A stretch of 37,883 nt of DNA from Gammaproteobacteria bacterium (GTDB lineage: Bacteria; Pseudomonadota; Gammaproteobacteria; Steroidobacterales; Steroidobacteraceae). The stretch is from contig PLAH01000104.1 of the NCBI GenBank assembly GCA_003134045.1, positions 423-38,305 on the forward strand, in the 5' to 3' direction. Under the pieces are notes generated by a model that worked only from the letters and a program-made list of their open reading frames with translations, was not told where the DNA came from and did not search any database. A program made the position numbers and the translations under genes. This document shows, piece after piece, positions 1 to 6,915 of the stretch (position 1 is its first letter; every line of letters begins with the position of its first letter).

Positions 1-264
1 TACATGCCGAAGCAGTGGATCACCTGGTGGACCGAGTTCGGCTATCGGCACTCCAGCGTGCCGTACTTTTCCGGACAGGGTGGCGTCACGCCGCCCGGCG
101 GCAACAATGGTTCGCCGCAGTACTACACCTGCAATTCGGGGGCTTCCGCCGGCACTGCCGATCTCGGCCAAGCAACCAGCGCGTGCGGCAACGGCGGTGT
201 CTGGCAACCCGACCTGCGCGTGCGTCAGACCGTCCTGTCGGCCGGCGTGTTGGTTAAATTCTAG
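1..264 (+). CDS. C-terminal part of an outer-membrane beta-barrel (porin-like) protein, cut by the window edge
   Basis: The frame is open from base 1 (codon TAC) to a TAG at 262-264, so only the last 87 residues are visible and the true start lies outside. The fragment is rich in aromatic and glycine residues (ITWWTEFGYRHSSVPYFSG), carries a Cys pair in a Ser/Gly-rich loop, and ends in GVLVKF. A terminal phenylalanine after alternating hydrophobic residues is the usual signal read by the Bam assembly machinery, so I infer an outer-membrane barrel. The pattern resembles BBP2/OmpL-like porins, but the family cannot be fixed from this piece. The stop codon sits inside the first copy of a 13-bp tandem repeat. 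Confidence 0.55.
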   Translation, partial: YMPKQWITWWTEFGYRHSSVPYFSGQGGVTPPGGNNGSPQYYTCNSGASAGTADLGQATSACGNGGVWQPDLRVRQTVLSAGVLVKF

Positions 265-304
265 GGTTAAATTCTAGGGTCAAATTCTAGGGTCAAATTC
301 TAGG
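253..304. repeat. Four tandem 13-bp repeats (GTYAAATTCTAGG) covering a gene end
   Basis: Units lie at 253-265, 266-278, 279-291 and 292-304. The first two read GTTAAATTCTAGG and the last two GTCAAATTCTAGG. Unit 1 encodes the final Val-Lys-Phe and the TAG stop of the upstream gene, so the repeat looks like successive duplications of the gene's 3' end. Spacing is exact, with a single T/C difference. Confidence 0.9.
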
Positions 305-396
305 ATTTGCGGAGTTTGCGGGATCGGGTGCGATGGATGGCGCCTGGTCCCGCCGCGGCGTGATGGCACCCTTGCGAACTCCTCCTGCCGCCCGGA

Positions 397-879
397 GCAC
401 CGGCGCTGGCCCAGGCGGACGTGGCGGTTGCCATGAACTCAGGTACCCAGGCCGCGAAAGAAGCGGGCAACATGTTCGACCTCGATTCGAACCCGACCAA
501 ATTGATCGAAATCGTCGAGGTGGGTAAGCAGTTGTTGATCACTCGGGGATCGCTGACCACGTTTTCCATTGCAAATGACGTCGCGAAATACTTCGCCATC
601 ATTCCGGCAGCTTTTGCGACCACCTATCCGCAGCTGGCGGCGCTCGATGTGATGCATTTGACCAGCCCGAACTCGGCAATTCTGTCCGCAGTGATTTTCA
701 ATGCCCTCATCATCGTGGCGTTGATTCCCTTGGCGCTCAAAGGGGTCAAATACCGAGCTCTCGGGGCGGCGGCGCTGTTACGGCGGAATCTGCTCGTGTA
801 TGGATTGGGCGGCATCGGCCTGCCCTTCGTCGGCATCAAGCTCATCGATATGGCGCTCACGGCGTTGCGTTTCGTCTGA
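397..879 (+). pseudogene. kdpB: 3' relic of kdpB (K+-transporting ATPase subunit B), N-terminal three quarters missing
   Basis: KdpB is the P-type ATPase subunit of the KdpFABC potassium pump and is normally about 680-700 residues. Here only the last roughly 160 residues remain. From about 397 the frame reads APALAQADV, then [46 protein letters not shown] and [20 protein letters not shown], ending with the last membrane helices ([20 protein letters not shown]). These match the end of the P domain and the final transmembrane segments. Upstream of 397 the similarity stops: the expected GDGTND hinge is replaced by unrelated codons, and the phosphorylated DKTGT site is absent. The first usable start would be GTG 421. 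Downstream, GGAG and an ATG at 892 stand where kdpC would begin, but the 892 frame is not KdpC-like. No kdpA, kdpD or kdpE is nearby. I infer a non-functional leftover of a deleted kdp operon; the 3' part is still uninterrupted. Confidence 0.82.
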
Positions 880-1112
880 TTGGAGTAGTACATGCGCTCG
901 ACGCGCTGCGGTAGAACCTGCGGGAAGGCGTCAGAGGCAACGACGCCTCGCGGGGGGAGATTGCTCTTACCCGTGACGAGCTTCCTGGGTAAGGATATCC
1001 AGGTACGATCGTGCGCTACCGCGACCAGGACTTTTATCTGCTGGGCGCGGCGAGGTTGCCGCTGCGGTCGATCTATGCTAAACCACCAGCACTCATTCCG
1101 AGGAGTTTCACC

Positions 1113-1541
1113 ATGAGCAGATCGATTCGCAGTGGGAGCGTTCACGCGCTAGCGGCGGCAGCGGCGTTCTTGGCCATCGGCGCGTCGGCGTGGGCGGGGA
1201 ACGTCAAGGTTAAACTGACCGGAGCTCAAGAGACGCCGCCGGTGACGACTTCCGCGTCGGGAACGGGAACCATCACGATCAACCCGGACAAATCCGTTAC
1301 CGGTACCATCAAGACCACGGGAATCGATGGGACGGTCGCACACATCCATGTGGGAGCCCCGGGCCAAAGCGGCCCTCCCATCATTACCCTGAGTAAAGGA
1401 GCCGACGGGACGTGGTCGGTGCCCGCGGGTTCTGTGCTAACCGATGAGCAGTACGCCAGTTTCAAGGCGGGCAATCTGTATGTGAACGTCCACAGTGCGG
1501 AGCACAAGCCGGGCGAGATTCGCGATCAGCTGAAACCCTGA
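1113..1541 (+). CDS. Secreted CHRD-domain protein
   Basis: This 142-residue protein has a signal peptide: basic SRSIR, a hydrophobic Ala-rich core, and probable cleavage after Ala-Trp-Ala near residue 28. The mature part starts NVKVKLTGAQETPP and runs through GTGTITIN, AHIHVGAPGQSGPPIITL, and NLYVNVHSAEHKPGEIRDQL. That is the CHRD (chordin-like) domain pattern, with the H-x-H and the final NVHS...GEIRGQ-type motif. CHRD proteins in bacteria are exported and their biochemical role is not established. The start at ATG 1113 is fixed by AGGAG at 1101-1105, seven bases upstream, and by the signal peptide beginning there. It stands alone, convergent with the BLUF gene. Confidence 0.85.
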   Translation: MSRSIRSGSVHALAAAAAFLAIGASAWAGNVKVKLTGAQETPPVTTSASGTGTITINPDKSVTGTIKTTGIDGTVAHIHVGAPGQSGPPIITLSKGADGTWSVPAGSVLTDEQYASFKAGNLYVNVHSAEHKPGEIRDQLKP

Positions 1542-1564
1542 ACTGAGTGCTGAGCGCACGTCGC

Positions 1565-1585
1565 GCCCGGCGCGCTAGGCCGGGC
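1565..1585. terminator. GC-rich hairpin between convergent CHRD and BLUF genes
   Basis: GCCCGGC at 1565-1571 and GCCGGGC at 1579-1585 form a perfect 7-bp stem with a 7-base loop. The loop side overlaps the BLUF stop codon at 1575-1577. There is no T tract on either side, so a bidirectional intrinsic terminator is only a possibility. Confidence 0.3.
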
Positions 1586-2045
1586 GACGGATGGCCTTGA
1601 ACATCCCGCTGCGATCGGATTGGTAGCGCCGTTGGCCGAAAATGGAGATCAACGTCTTCGCCCCGTCCGCGGTCAGATGGGTCAGCACGGGGGTGGATTG
1701 GAACAGGGTTTCGTCGCCCAATAACTGGCCGGCTTCGCCCGAATCGATGGTCGCGAAGCCCATGGTCCATTCCGGAAATTGACGTTCGACGATCGGCTCC
1801 TGGACTATGCGCTTGACCCACATCCGGGGCTTGTCCCGAAACAGTGTGCTGCACACCACATCGATCATGCGCGGCTCGCCTTCGAACGACTGAAGGAAAT
1901 AGCCGCCGATATAGAGCAGCAGACCGGAGACATTGTGCTTGCGGTTTGCGATGCGTGCCTGCTTCAGCAAGGTGGCGATTTCGTATTCCCGCAGGCCCGG
2001 CTCCCCCCCACCAACATATATGACTTGAATGAGCGACTGCACCAT
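1575..2045 (-). CDS. BLUF-domain blue-light sensor, short stand-alone form
   Basis: The 156-residue protein has one BLUF (FAD-binding blue-light sensing) domain at about residues 5-97, followed by about 60 residues without an output domain I can name. The photocycle residues are all in place. Tyr10, Asn34 and Gln52 have the same spacing as Tyr21, Asn45 and Gln63 of AppA. Trp93 and Met95 (motif EWTMGF) keep the spacing of AppA Trp104 and Met106. Flanking motifs are VSGLLLY and YFLQSFEG. Stand-alone BLUF proteins usually act through a partner protein; none is obvious beside it. GGGGAA lies just before ATG 2045. The gene is single and convergent with the CHRD gene. Confidence 0.9.
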   Translation of the reverse strand: MVQSLIQVIYVGGGEPGLREYEIATLLKQARIANRKHNVSGLLLYIGGYFLQSFEGEPRMIDVVCSTLFRDKPRMWVKRIVQEPIVERQFPEWTMGFATIDSGEAGQLLGDETLFQSTPVLTHLTADGAKTLISIFGQRRYQSDRSGMFKAIRRPA

Positions 2046-2186
2046 AGCTTCCCCGTTGCGGATTTCCGAAGCTTAAACGGATATCGGTACAAGCCGGCTT
2101 CGAAAGATCAATTTTGAGACGCGCTAGAGATACTCGACCACCTTTGGGAATGAGTTGCGCTGGATTGCCGGCCCAACATGACCGCG

Positions 2187-2282
2187 CTACGGTTTGATCG
2201 CGGGCGACTGCAAATTTTCGAGGCCAATGTTGCCCACCGCTTGGGCGGTCATGAGGCCGAATCCCGAAGAGGCGCCGGTGAC
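2187..2282 (-). pseudogene. Possible N-terminal relic of a short-chain dehydrogenase
   Basis: In the 318-bp gap 2046-2363 one minus frame reads VTGASSGFGLMTAQAV, the glycine-rich NAD(P)-binding start of classical SDR enzymes (TGxxxGxG). It then loses resemblance and stops at TAG 2187-2189, only about 32 residues on. No start codon or ribosome site is evident, and no catalytic YxxxK follows. I infer a truncated remnant; chance similarity cannot be excluded. The rest of the gap should hold the promoters of the two divergent flanking genes, which I could not place. Confidence 0.35.
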
Positions 2283-2363
2283 GGGTGATCGAGAAAGCGG
2301 GGAAGAACGATACGCCTTCGGTCTCTGCGGATAATCTGGCACAATCGGACATCAGTATTCGAG

Positions 2364-3290
2364 ATGCCGAATAATGGACCGGTTCGATGCCATGCGTGCG
2401 TTTGCCCGAATCGTGGAGCGGCGCAGCCGGGACGACGAGTGACCGCTGCCCAAGAGACCGACAACCGGTTGATCCAAGACATTCTCGCGGCGCGCGAACG
2501 CATCGGACGTGCGGTGGTCATCGGCGTGTGCGGTGCGCAGGGCAGCGGCAAATCCACCACCGCAGGGCGCCTCGCTGCCGTGCTTGGAAGCCGCGGACAG
2601 CCGACGGCGGTCCTGTCCATTGACGATTTCTATCTCACGCGCCGGGAGCGCCTCGAGCTGGCACGAAGTACCCATCCGCTGTTGGTCACGCGGGGCGTGC
2701 CCGGCACCCACAGCGTAGAACTCGCGATGCGCACCCTCGGGAACCTGCGCGCGGCGCGCGCGGGAGACCTCGTACCGATCCCCGCTTTCGATAAGACGCG
2801 CGACGACAGAGTTCCGGAGAGCGAGTGGACCTCGCATCGGGGGCCGGTCGAGGTGGTCTTGCTCGAAGGCTGGTGCGTGGGCGCACGTCCTCAACCGGCG
2901 GACGCACTGGTTGCGGCGGTGAACGATCTGGAGCGCGATGAGGATGCCGATGGCCGCTGGCGCCGCTATGTCAATGGTCAGCTCGCGGGTCCTTATGCGG
3001 ATCTGTTCGCTCTGCTCGATTTGCGGATACTGCTCCGGGCCCCGGATTTCGATACGGTGTATTCGTGGCGCGCGCAGCAGGAACGGGGGTTGAAACGTAC
3101 CGAATCGTCGATGCCCCCGATGAACGATCGTGAATTGCGTCGCTTCATTGCGCACTACGAACGTCTCACCCGTTGGATCCTGCTGGATGAACCGGCCGAT
3201 ATCGTCGTTCACCTGGATTCGGACCGCGTCCCGATCGAATACTGTTCAAAAAAAATGTCGAGCCGGTGTTCGACTAGACGAGCGGGGTGA
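2364..3290 (+). CDS. P-loop kinase of the D-glycerate 3-kinase-like family
   Basis: This 308-residue protein has a Walker A motif GAQGSGKST at residues 57-65, a Ser-Ile-Asp-Asp-Phe-Tyr-Leu-Thr segment at 85-92 and an acidic LLEGWCVG strand near 170. These are the hallmarks of the phosphoribulokinase/uridine-kinase-like group that includes plant and yeast glycerate 3-kinase. The likely reaction is ATP-dependent phosphorylation of D-glycerate or a similar small molecule, in the cytoplasm; the substrate is an inference. The N-terminal 25 residues look non-conserved, so GTG 2439 (VTAAQETDN) is a reasonable alternative start. Its stop overlaps the GTG of the next hydrolase frame (GTGA), suggesting coupling. 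Confidence 0.65.
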   Translation: MPNNGPVRCHACVCPNRGAAQPGRRVTAAQETDNRLIQDILAARERIGRAVVIGVCGAQGSGKSTTAGRLAAVLGSRGQPTAVLSIDDFYLTRRERLELARSTHPLLVTRGVPGTHSVELAMRTLGNLRAARAGDLVPIPAFDKTRDDRVPESEWTSHRGPVEVVLLEGWCVGARPQPADALVAAVNDLERDEDADGRWRRYVNGQLAGPYADLFALLDLRILLRAPDFDTVYSWRAQQERGLKRTESSMPPMNDRELRRFIAHYERLTRWILLDEPADIVVHLDSDRVPIEYCSKKMSSRCSTRRAG

Positions 3291-4108
3291 AATGTCTAAG
3301 CCGCGGCACAGGAATGAATAGCAGTCAAGGCGATCCCGCCGCCCAGTATTTTTCGGCTCATGACGGCGTGCTGCTCGCGTATCGCGAGTTGGGCGCCGGC
3401 CGGCCGCTGATCCTGATCCATGGCTATTTCTCGACCGCCACGGTGAACTGGATTCGCTACGGCCATGCCGCAACGCTCGCCGCGCGCGGTTATCGAGTGA
3501 TCATGCCGGACCTGCGCGCCCATGGCGACAGCGCGAAGCCCCACGACGCCGCGTCCTATCCGCCGGACGTGCTGGCCGACGACGGTTTCGCGCTCATCGC
3601 GCATCTCGGAATCACGGATTACGATCTCGGCGGATATTCGCTGGGCGCTCGGACGACCATCCGGATGCTGAGCCGCGGTGCGGCCCCGAGACGTGCCATC
3701 GTCGCGGGTATGGGCCTGCAGGGCCTCACTCATACGGGCGCACGGAGCGCCTTTTTTCGCCGCGTTCTCACCCGTCCCGGAACGTTCCAACGCGGCTCGC
3801 TCGAGTGGATGGCCGAGGCGTTCTTGCAGACGGTCAAAGGCGACCCGATCGCCTTGCTGCATGTTCTCGACACGTTTGTCGATACATCGGCGGCGGAGCT
3901 TGCGCGGATCGGCGTACCGTCGCTGGTGGTCGCCGGGACCGAGGACAATGACAACGGCTCTGCCGAAGAATTGGCTGGCCTACTGCTCCATGGCTCGTAC
4001 GTCGGGATCCCTGGCAATCACATGAGTGCGGTGACCAGACCGGAGTTGGGCAGGGCGTTCCTGGAGTTCTTGCAGTCCATGCCTACGGGCGCTTCGCCCG
4101 ACTACTAA
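3287..4108 (+). CDS. Alpha/beta hydrolase
   Basis: The 273-residue frame shows the alpha/beta-hydrolase order: oxyanion segment LILIHGYFST (41-50), PDLRAHGDS (74-82), nucleophile elbow GYSLGA with Ser118, acid Asp220 in GTED, and His245 in GNH. No signal peptide or membrane segment is seen, so it should be cytoplasmic. Substrate is unknown; esterase, lactonase or haloperoxidase-like activity are all possible. GTG 3287 overlaps the preceding stop by four bases (GTGA). ATG 3314 (MNSSQGD) is an alternative and gives 264 residues. It probably forms a two-gene unit with the kinase. Confidence 0.8.
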   Translation: MKCLSRGTGMNSSQGDPAAQYFSAHDGVLLAYRELGAGRPLILIHGYFSTATVNWIRYGHAATLAARGYRVIMPDLRAHGDSAKPHDAASYPPDVLADDGFALIAHLGITDYDLGGYSLGARTTIRMLSRGAAPRRAIVAGMGLQGLTHTGARSAFFRRVLTRPGTFQRGSLEWMAEAFLQTVKGDPIALLHVLDTFVDTSAAELARIGVPSLVVAGTEDNDNGSAEELAGLLLHGSYVGIPGNHMSAVTRPELGRAFLEFLQSMPTGASPDY

Positions 4109-4189
4109 ATGGGTTGGCGTTAGGCGATCTCATGACGACCGGTACGCCGTCCGGCGTCGGCATGGGCCGCGAGCCCGAGGTTCCCGAGG

Positions 4190-4207
4190 GCGGCCGATTC
4201 AGGCCGC
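4190..4207. terminator. Hairpin between convergent hydrolase and Lrp-type genes
   Basis: GCGGCC at 4190-4195 and GGCCGC at 4202-4207 form a perfect 6-bp stem around GATTCA. It lies just before the regulator stop codon. No T run follows, so termination is uncertain. Confidence 0.25.
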
Positions 4208-4210
4208 GCC

Positions 4211-4684
4211 TCACCCTTGCAAATGCGCCAGCGGCAGCCGGGTCGAGCGCTTGACCGTCTCCAGCACCACGCTCGATTGCAAGTCCCGTACGTTCGGAAT
4301 ACGCAGCAGTCTCTTGAGTACCACGTTGCTGAGTGAATCCAGGTCCTTGCCGTAGACTTGCAGAACGAAGTCGTAGCTGCCCGTCAGGGCATAGCAATGG
4401 GTGACTTCATCGAGCAGGGCGATCTCCTTCTCGAACCGCGCCACCGTTTCGTCGGTGTGCTCGGTCAGCTTCACCTGCACCATGGCGAGTACCGCGAGCC
4501 CGATGCGGCGTGGGTTCAAGACCGCCGCGTAGCCCTCGATCGCTCCGCTCGACTCCAGCGCCTTGATGCGGCGAGCGCACGGTGTGGGCGACAGGCCGAT
4601 GGCCTCGGCCAGTTCGACGACCGAGAGCCGGCCGTCGCGCTGCAATTCGGTGAGGATGCGGAGGTCGTAGCGATCGATATCCAT
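4211..4684 (-). CDS. Lrp/AsnC-family transcription regulator, BkdR-like by position
   Basis: The protein has 157 residues from ATG 4684, with GGGAGC 8-9 bases upstream. The frame is open further up, but MDIDRYDLRILTELQRDGR is the standard Lrp/AsnC beginning. The winged helix occupies residues about 3-60 (VELAEAIGLSPTPCARRIKALE as recognition region), and the ligand-binding RAM/ACT domain about 65-140 (YALTGSYDFVLQV). It is transcribed away from the 2-oxoacid dehydrogenase genes. In Pseudomonas and relatives an Lrp-type protein (BkdR) in this position activates the branched-chain dehydrogenase operon in response to branched-chain amino acids. That role here is inferred from synteny, not from the sequence itself. 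Confidence 0.88.
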   Translation of the reverse strand: MDIDRYDLRILTELQRDGRLSVVELAEAIGLSPTPCARRIKALESSGAIEGYAAVLNPRRIGLAVLAMVQVKLTEHTDETVARFEKEIALLDEVTHCYALTGSYDFVLQVYGKDLDSLSNVVLKRLLRIPNVRDLQSSVVLETVKRSTRLPLAHLQG

Positions 4685-4816
4685 GCGTAGTCGCTCCCAA
4701 TAAAACATTTTCTGGAGGAAATCGCCAAGAATAATGCCATTGTAAGACGATTTTAGCGATTCCATTCGCGCGGACTGAACTAGGCTGTGCACTCAAGCGG
4801 TTCAGGCGGGAGTGTG
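4685..4816. promoter_or_regulatory. Divergent control region between Lrp-type regulator and E1 gene
   Basis: These 132 bp separate two divergent starts and are AT-richer than their surroundings (AAAACATTTT near 4702-4711, CGATTTTAGCGATT near 4748). That fits an Lrp-type binding region for both genes. I could not identify convincing -35/-10 pairs. Confidence 0.4.
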
Positions 4817-6913
4817 ATGGCGGCAAATCCGGGCAGTGTGGGGCGCGAGCCGAAACCGGCAGCCGATTGGCGATCCCTGGTATATCGAGTGGCGGTGTCG
4901 CGGGCGCTCGACGATCTCGAGGAGTCGACCCTGCTTCCGGCGCGCAAGGTGCTGTACCAATTTTCTGCCCGGGGCCATGACGTGACCCAGACCTTGTTGG
5001 GTGGTCAGCTCACGGGCCTGCGGGATGGCGTCGGCGCGTACTACCGATCGCGGCCGCTGTTGTTGAGCCTGGGGCTGTCGGTGGATGATGCGCTGGCCTC
5101 GACCATGATGCGCGTGGGCGGCATGAGCGAGGGCCGCGATATCGGCGTCGTCTTCAATTTCCCGCGGAAGGAGGGCGCCTGTGTTCTGCCGGTGTGCGGC
5201 GGCGTGGGAACGCAGTACACGCCGGCGGTGGGCTGGGCTCAATCGCTGCGCTATCGTCATCGCGTGCTGAAGGATGCCGCGTGCGAGGGCAGCATCGCCG
5301 TGGCTCACGGTGGCGATGCCTCCACTGCGACGAATGGCTTCTGGGCGGCGCTCAATATCGTCACCACCGAAAAGCTGCCGTTTCTCTTCTTCATCGAGGA
5401 CAACGGCTACGGCATCTCCGTGCCGACCCAGCTGCAGACACCGGGCGGCAACATTGCGGCGAACTTGAGCGCATTCCGCGGGTTGCGTGTACTCGACGGC
5501 GACGGAGCGAATCCGCTGGCGGCTGCCGCGCTGATCGAGGACGCGGTCGCCGGCGTGCGCGCCGGCGGCGGCCCGGCGTTCCTGCGGCTGACCGTGCCGC
5601 GTCTGTCGGGCCACTCGGGTCAAGATACGCAGACCTACAAAGGGCAGAACGTCATCAGCGCCGAACAACAGCGCGATCCGTTTCAGCGTCTGCATGGTCA
5701 ATTGGTGCCCGACCGCATGACGAGCGCCGAGTGGGACGCTGCGGTGACCGAAGCGCGCGCCGCGGTGGCCGCGGCCTTGCAGCGCGTCGAGCGTCGGGAT
5801 GAACCGGCAGCGAGCCGCGTGCAGCGGTATCTGTTCACCGAAACCACCGCGGACGGTTCGGTCTACGTGCAGGGACAGGGCGGGATTCTCGGTGAGGGCA
5901 TCGCGCCGTTGTCTGGCACCGAGCAGGCCAATCCCCAAGGTCCCCGAATCAATCTGGTGACCGCCGTACGGCGAACGCTCGAGCATGAACTCGAGGTGAA
6001 TCCGCGCGTGCTCGTGTTCGGCGAGGACGTGGGCCGCAAGGGCGGCGTGCACGCGGCGACGATGGGTCTGCAGGAGAAATTCGGCGAGTCGCGCGTTTTC
6101 GACACCAGTCTGTCCGAGGAAGGAATCATCGGCCGCGCCGTGGGGATGGCCGCGGCGGGCCTCATGCCGGTGCCCGAGATTCAGTTCCGCAAGTACGCCG
6201 ATCCCGCCGCGGAACAGCTGAACGACTGCGGTACGATGCGCTGGCGCACCGCCAACCGGTTCGCCGCTCCCATGGTGGTGCGCATCCCGGGCGGCTTCTT
6301 CAAATGCGGCGACCCGTGGCACAGCCAGTCGAACGAGGTGCAGTGGGTGCATGGGCTGGGCTGGCGGCTCGCCATGCCCTCGAACGCTCAAGACGCCGTG
6401 GGCCTGCTGCGCTCGGCGTTGCGTGGCAATGAGCCCACCATTTTCTTCGAGCACCGATCCTTGCTCGACGGCAGTTGGGCGCGGCGCGCCTACCCGGGCG
6501 ACGATTTCATCGTGCCCTTCGGCAAGGCGACCCTGCTGCGCGCCGGGTCGCAATTGACCGTCGTCACCTGGGGAGCCATGGTGGAGCGCTGCGAAGCGGC
6601 GATCGACGCTCGCGGCGTGTCGGCGGACCTGCTGGACTTGCGAACGCTGTCGCCCTGGGATCGAGACGCCACTCTCGAGTCGGTGCGCAAGACACGTCGG
6701 TGTCTCATCGTGCATGAGGACACCATCACGGCCGGCTTTGGCGCCGAGATCGCGGCGGTGCTTGCCAAGGAGGCATTCTTCGACTTGGACGCGCCGATCG
6801 AGCGGCTCGCCATGCCGGATGTGCCGAGCCCGCACAGTCCGGTGCTGCTCGATGCGGTATTGCCCAGCATCGAGACCATCGCCGATGCCATTGCCAATCT
6901 GGTTGCGATTTGA
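4817..6913 (+). CDS. Fused alpha-beta E1 subunit of a 2-oxoacid (probably branched-chain) dehydrogenase complex
   Basis: This 698-residue thiamine-diphosphate enzyme would oxidatively decarboxylate 2-oxoacids such as 2-oxoisovalerate and pass the acyl group to E2. The alpha half (about 20-350) has the YYRSRP segment at 75-80 and a ThDP-binding stretch HGGDASTATNGFWAALN starting near 164, then FFIEDNGYGIS. The beta half (from about 376) begins INLVTAVRRTLEHEL and carries VFGEDVGRKGG and EEGIIGRAVGMAAAG. The two halves are normally separate genes; here an approximately 30-residue linker joins them. Start ATG 4817 has GGGAG six bases upstream; an in-frame ATG at 4787 lacks a site. The branched-chain assignment rests on the fused form and the Lrp-type neighbour, and a pyruvate-type substrate is possible. 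The E2 gene follows two bases downstream. Confidence 0.88.
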   Translation: MAANPGSVGREPKPAADWRSLVYRVAVSRALDDLEESTLLPARKVLYQFSARGHDVTQTLLGGQLTGLRDGVGAYYRSRPLLLSLGLSVDDALASTMMRVGGMSEGRDIGVVFNFPRKEGACVLPVCGGVGTQYTPAVGWAQSLRYRHRVLKDAACEGSIAVAHGGDASTATNGFWAALNIVTTEKLPFLFFIEDNGYGISVPTQLQTPGGNIAANLSAFRGLRVLDGDGANPLAAAALIEDAVAGVRAGGGPAFLRLTVPRLSGHSGQDTQTYKGQNVISAEQQRDPFQRLHGQLVPDRMTSAEWDAAVTEARAAVAAALQRVERRDEPAASRVQRYLFTETTADGSVYVQGQGGILGEGIAPLSGTEQANPQGPRINLVTAVRRTLEHELEVNPRVLVFGEDVGRKGGVHAATMGLQEKFGESRVFDTSLSEEGIIGRAVGMAAAGLMPVPEIQFRKYADPAAEQLNDCGTMRWRTANRFAAPMVVRIPGGFFKCGDPWHSQSNEVQWVHGLGWRLAMPSNAQDAVGLLRSALRGNEPTIFFEHRSLLDGSWARRAYPGDDFIVPFGKATLLRAGSQLTVVTWGAMVERCEAAIDARGVSADLLDLRTLSPWDRDATLESVRKTRRCLIVHEDTITAGFGAEIAAVLAKEAFFDLDAPIERLAMPDVPSPHSPVLLDAVLPSIETIADAIANLVAI

Positions 6914-6915
6914 CG

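Noticed and set aside
253-304. CRISPR array
   Set aside because: The 13-bp units abut each other with no spacers.
892-1116. Frame beginning where kdpC would start
   Set aside because: A ribosome site and ATG are present, but the product has no KdpC features such as the N-terminal membrane helix.
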